This document shows, in pieces, positions 62,383-64,000 of a stretch of 64,000 bases of DNA. The position numbers and the translations under genes are program-made. Position 1 is the first letter of the stretch. The number at the start of each line of letters is the position of its first letter. Under the pieces are notes generated by a model. It had not been told where the DNA came from and searched no databases. It saw nothing but the letters and a program-made list of their open reading frames with translations. The DNA comes from Mycolicibacterium sp. CBMA 247 (GTDB lineage: Bacteria > Actinomycetota > Actinomycetes > Mycobacteriales > Mycobacteriaceae), in contig NZ_VTGX01000003.1 in NCBI RefSeq assembly GCF_009729095.1, positions 372,001 to 436,000 on the forward strand. Direction: 5' to 3'.

Positions 62383-63228
62383 TCAGGCGTCGATGCGCTT
62401 GCGCCGATACATCGTTCCGGCCATGAGCAACAGCAGGCTCACCACCAGGATCGCCGTGGCCAGCACGTTGATCTGCGGGGGAACTGCTGCCTTGACCGCC
62501 GCATTGACATACAGCGGATAGGTGACCGTCGAGCCGCTGACGAAGTAGGTCACGATGAAGTCGTCCAGTGACAAGGCGAACGACAGCATCGCTGCAGCCA
62601 CGATGCCCGGAACGATCAGCGGCAGAGTCACTTTGAAGAACGTCCGGACGGGGCTGGCGCCCAGATCCATCGAGGCGTCCTCAAGCGTCCAGTCGAAGCC
62701 GCGGACCCGGGCCCGCACCGTCATCGCGATGAAGCTGACCTGGAAGGCGATGTGGGCCAGCACGATTGTGGTGTAGCCGGTGGCCCAGCCCAGGTCGAGG
62801 AACAACGTCAGCAGCGACGCGCCCATGACCACCTCGGGGGCGGTCAGCGGCAGCACGAGGAAGGTGTCGACGGCCTTCTGGCCGCGGAATCGTTGGCGTA
62901 CCAGGGCAATTGCCACCAGCGTGCCCAGCACCAGCGCGATCGCGGTGGAGACCGCCGCGACGTTCAAGCTCAGCTTGAGCGCCTCGGTCAGTGCCGGGTA
63001 CTTGAACGGATGGGCCCAGTTGTCGAGGGTGAACCCCTGCCAGGTGTAGTTGAACTTGCCTGCCGGCTTGTTGAACGAGAACAACACGATCACGAAGATC
63101 GGCAGGAACAGATACAGCAACACCAGGCCTGCGGCGATCCGCAGGGACCAATCGCCCCACCGCGGTGATCCCTTGACCACCTTCGGTGTGGCCGGGGCCG
63201 TGGCTTCCGCCATGGCTGTCGACGTCAT
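62383..63228 (-). CDS. potC: Spermidine/putrescine-type ABC transporter permease, PotC-like
   Basis: A 281-residue permease with a hydrophilic start of about 30 residues and six membrane segments. The PotC layout is visible in IFVIVLFSFNKPAGKFNYTW (residues about 44-63) and the coupling loop LEDASMDLGASPVRTFFKVTLPL. Family members import polyamines or related compounds. The ATG at 63228 overlaps the preceding permease's stop (ATGA). No binding-protein or ATPase gene follows on this side, so those are expected beyond the right edge. Confidence 0.88.
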   Translation of the reverse strand: MTSTAMAEATAPATPKVVKGSPRWGDWSLRIAAGLVLLYLFLPIFVIVLFSFNKPAGKFNYTWQGFTLDNWAHPFKYPALTEALKLSLNVAAVSTAIALVLGTLVAIALVRQRFRGQKAVDTFLVLPLTAPEVVMGASLLTLFLDLGWATGYTTIVLAHIAFQVSFIAMTVRARVRGFDWTLEDASMDLGASPVRTFFKVTLPLIVPGIVAAAMLSFALSLDDFIVTYFVSGSTVTYPLYVNAAVKAAVPPQINVLATAILVVSLLLLMAGTMYRRKRIDA

Positions 63229-64000
63229 ACCAAGTCCTCCGTGCCCAATGCCCGCGTGTACAGCAGCACCCCGACCAGGATGATCGCCATCAGCACCATG
63301 CTCAGCGCGGCTGCTGCCGGATAGTCCTTGACCACCAGGAACTGCTTCTGGATGACGTTGCCGATCATGGTGGTTTGCGTGCTTCCGAGGTAATCGGCAT
63401 TGATGAAATCGCCGGCCGCGGGAATGAACACCAGCATGCTTCCGGCCAGCACCCCTGGCATCGACAGCGGCAGAATGACTTTGGTGAAGCTGCGGGTATT
63501 CGACGAGTACAGATCTTTGGAGGCCTCGATCAGGCGGGGATCGATCTTCTCCAGGCTCACGTACAACGGCAGGATCATGAAGATGATCCAGTTGTAGGTG
63601 AGGCCCCCGATCACCGCCCAGCTCGTCGACAGCAGCCGGCCCTCGCTCGGCAGCAATCCGATGGCCCCGAGTGCGCTGACCACCACACCGTCGTCGGCGA
63701 GAATCGTCTTCCACGCGATGGTGCGGATCAGGAAGGTGACGAAGAACGGCAGGATCACCAGGCCCAAGATCAGGTTCTTGTACCGGCCGGCCTTGAAGGC
63801 GATGACATAGGCCAGCGGGAAGGCGAGAAGCGCGCACAGCACGGTCGCCACGAATGCGTAGCCGAATGTTCGCAGGATCTGGTCCTGATACTCGCTGAAC
63901 GCATGCTGGTAATTTCCGAAGTTCCAGTCGAACTCCAGCGTCGGCAGATACACCGAGCCGCCCGACGTCGACAACGAGGTGCGTGCCAACGAGAAGAACG
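63225..64000 (-). CDS. potB: PotB-like ABC transporter permease (cut by window end)
   Basis: The frame is open to the window edge, giving about 258 residues of C-terminal and central sequence. PotB features are FGYAFVATVLCALLAFPLAYV, ILPFFVTFLIRTIAWKTIL, the coupling loop LIEASKDLYSSNTRSFTKVILPL and a late FIPAAGDFINADYLG. The reading frame continues upstream as FFSLARTSLS, so the true start is outside. It is translationally coupled to the PotC-like gene. Confidence 0.88.
   Translation of the reverse strand, partial: FFSLARTSLSTSGGSVYLPTLEFDWNFGNYQHAFSEYQDQILRTFGYAFVATVLCALLAFPLAYVIAFKAGRYKNLILGLVILPFFVTFLIRTIAWKTILADDGVVVSALGAIGLLPSEGRLLSTSWAVIGGLTYNWIIFMILPLYVSLEKIDPRLIEASKDLYSSNTRSFTKVILPLSMPGVLAGSMLVFIPAAGDFINADYLGSTQTTMIGNVIQKQFLVVKDYPAAAALSMVLMAIILVGVLLYTRALGTEDLV

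Noticed and set aside
1..64000. CRISPR arrays, insertion sequences, integrases, rRNA
   Set aside because: Looked for regular short repeats, transposase or integrase motifs and rRNA-like sequence on both strands; none found.

Overview
The window looks like chromosomal DNA from a GC-rich actinomycete, most likely a rapidly growing mycobacterium (Mycolicibacterium type). The clearest marker is a PdtaR-type ANTAR response regulator with the mycobacterial sequence style. An MbtH protein leading a giant NRPS, YnfA, DoxX/RDD membrane proteins, GTG/TTG starts and dense 4-bp start/stop overlaps fit the same picture. I saw no insertion sequence, transposase, integrase, CRISPR array or replication origin.

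Region 1 (1-34.7 kb), accessory biosynthesis. A cytochrome P450 runs off the left edge on the minus strand. It is divergent from an MbtH-like gene and two giant NRPS genes of 8147 and 2718 residues. By motif reading the assembly line is C1-A1-T1-E1 / C2-A2-T2 / C3-A3-T3-E3 / C4-A4-T4 / C5-A5-T5 / C6-A6-T6-E6 / C7 in protein 1, then A7-T7 / C8-A8-T8-E8 / C9-T9 in protein 2. There are eight A domains, nine C, nine T and four E domains. Pocket residues suggest Thr at modules 1, 7 and 8 and a Lys/Orn-like residue at module 5; the other four are unassigned. D residues are expected at positions 1, 3, 6 and 8. The first C domain resembles an acyl-accepting starter, the last module has no A domain, and no thioesterase or reductase ends the line. 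A converging isoprenylcysteine-methyltransferase-like gene follows.

Region 2 (34.7-36.6 kb), boundary. A small secreted Asn/Ser/Thr-rich protein, a tRNA with a CAA (Leu) anticodon but a short class-I-like variable region, and pdtaR. The tRNA 3' end faces the NRPS side.

Region 3 (36.6-46 kb), transport and carbon metabolism. A complete branched-chain amino-acid ABC operon (substrate-binding lipoprotein, hairpin, livH, livM, livG, livF, then ynfA) is followed by a convergent SCO6745-like gene and a GntR regulator. That regulator is divergent from a gluconokinase/GntP permease pair.

Region 4 (46-50 kb). RDD and DoxX membrane proteins, a serine beta-lactamase-like exported enzyme, an MBL-fold hydrolase and an acyl-CoA thioesterase-like protein.

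Region 5 (50.2-57.9 kb). One tightly overlapping operon joins a peptide-type ABC importer (lipoprotein, two permeases, fused double ATPase) to two flavin monooxygenase-type enzymes of the NtaA/SnaA/DszA and DszC-like families. This suggests uptake and oxidative breakdown of an organosulfur-like compound.

Region 6 (57.9-64 kb). A Rieske oxygenase, an NTF2-like protein and a GtrA membrane protein form a minus-strand operon divergent from a TetR regulator and an EamA exporter. Two palindromes lie between them. A small nitroreductase-family protein and two PotB/PotC-like permeases (the second cut by the window end) close the window.
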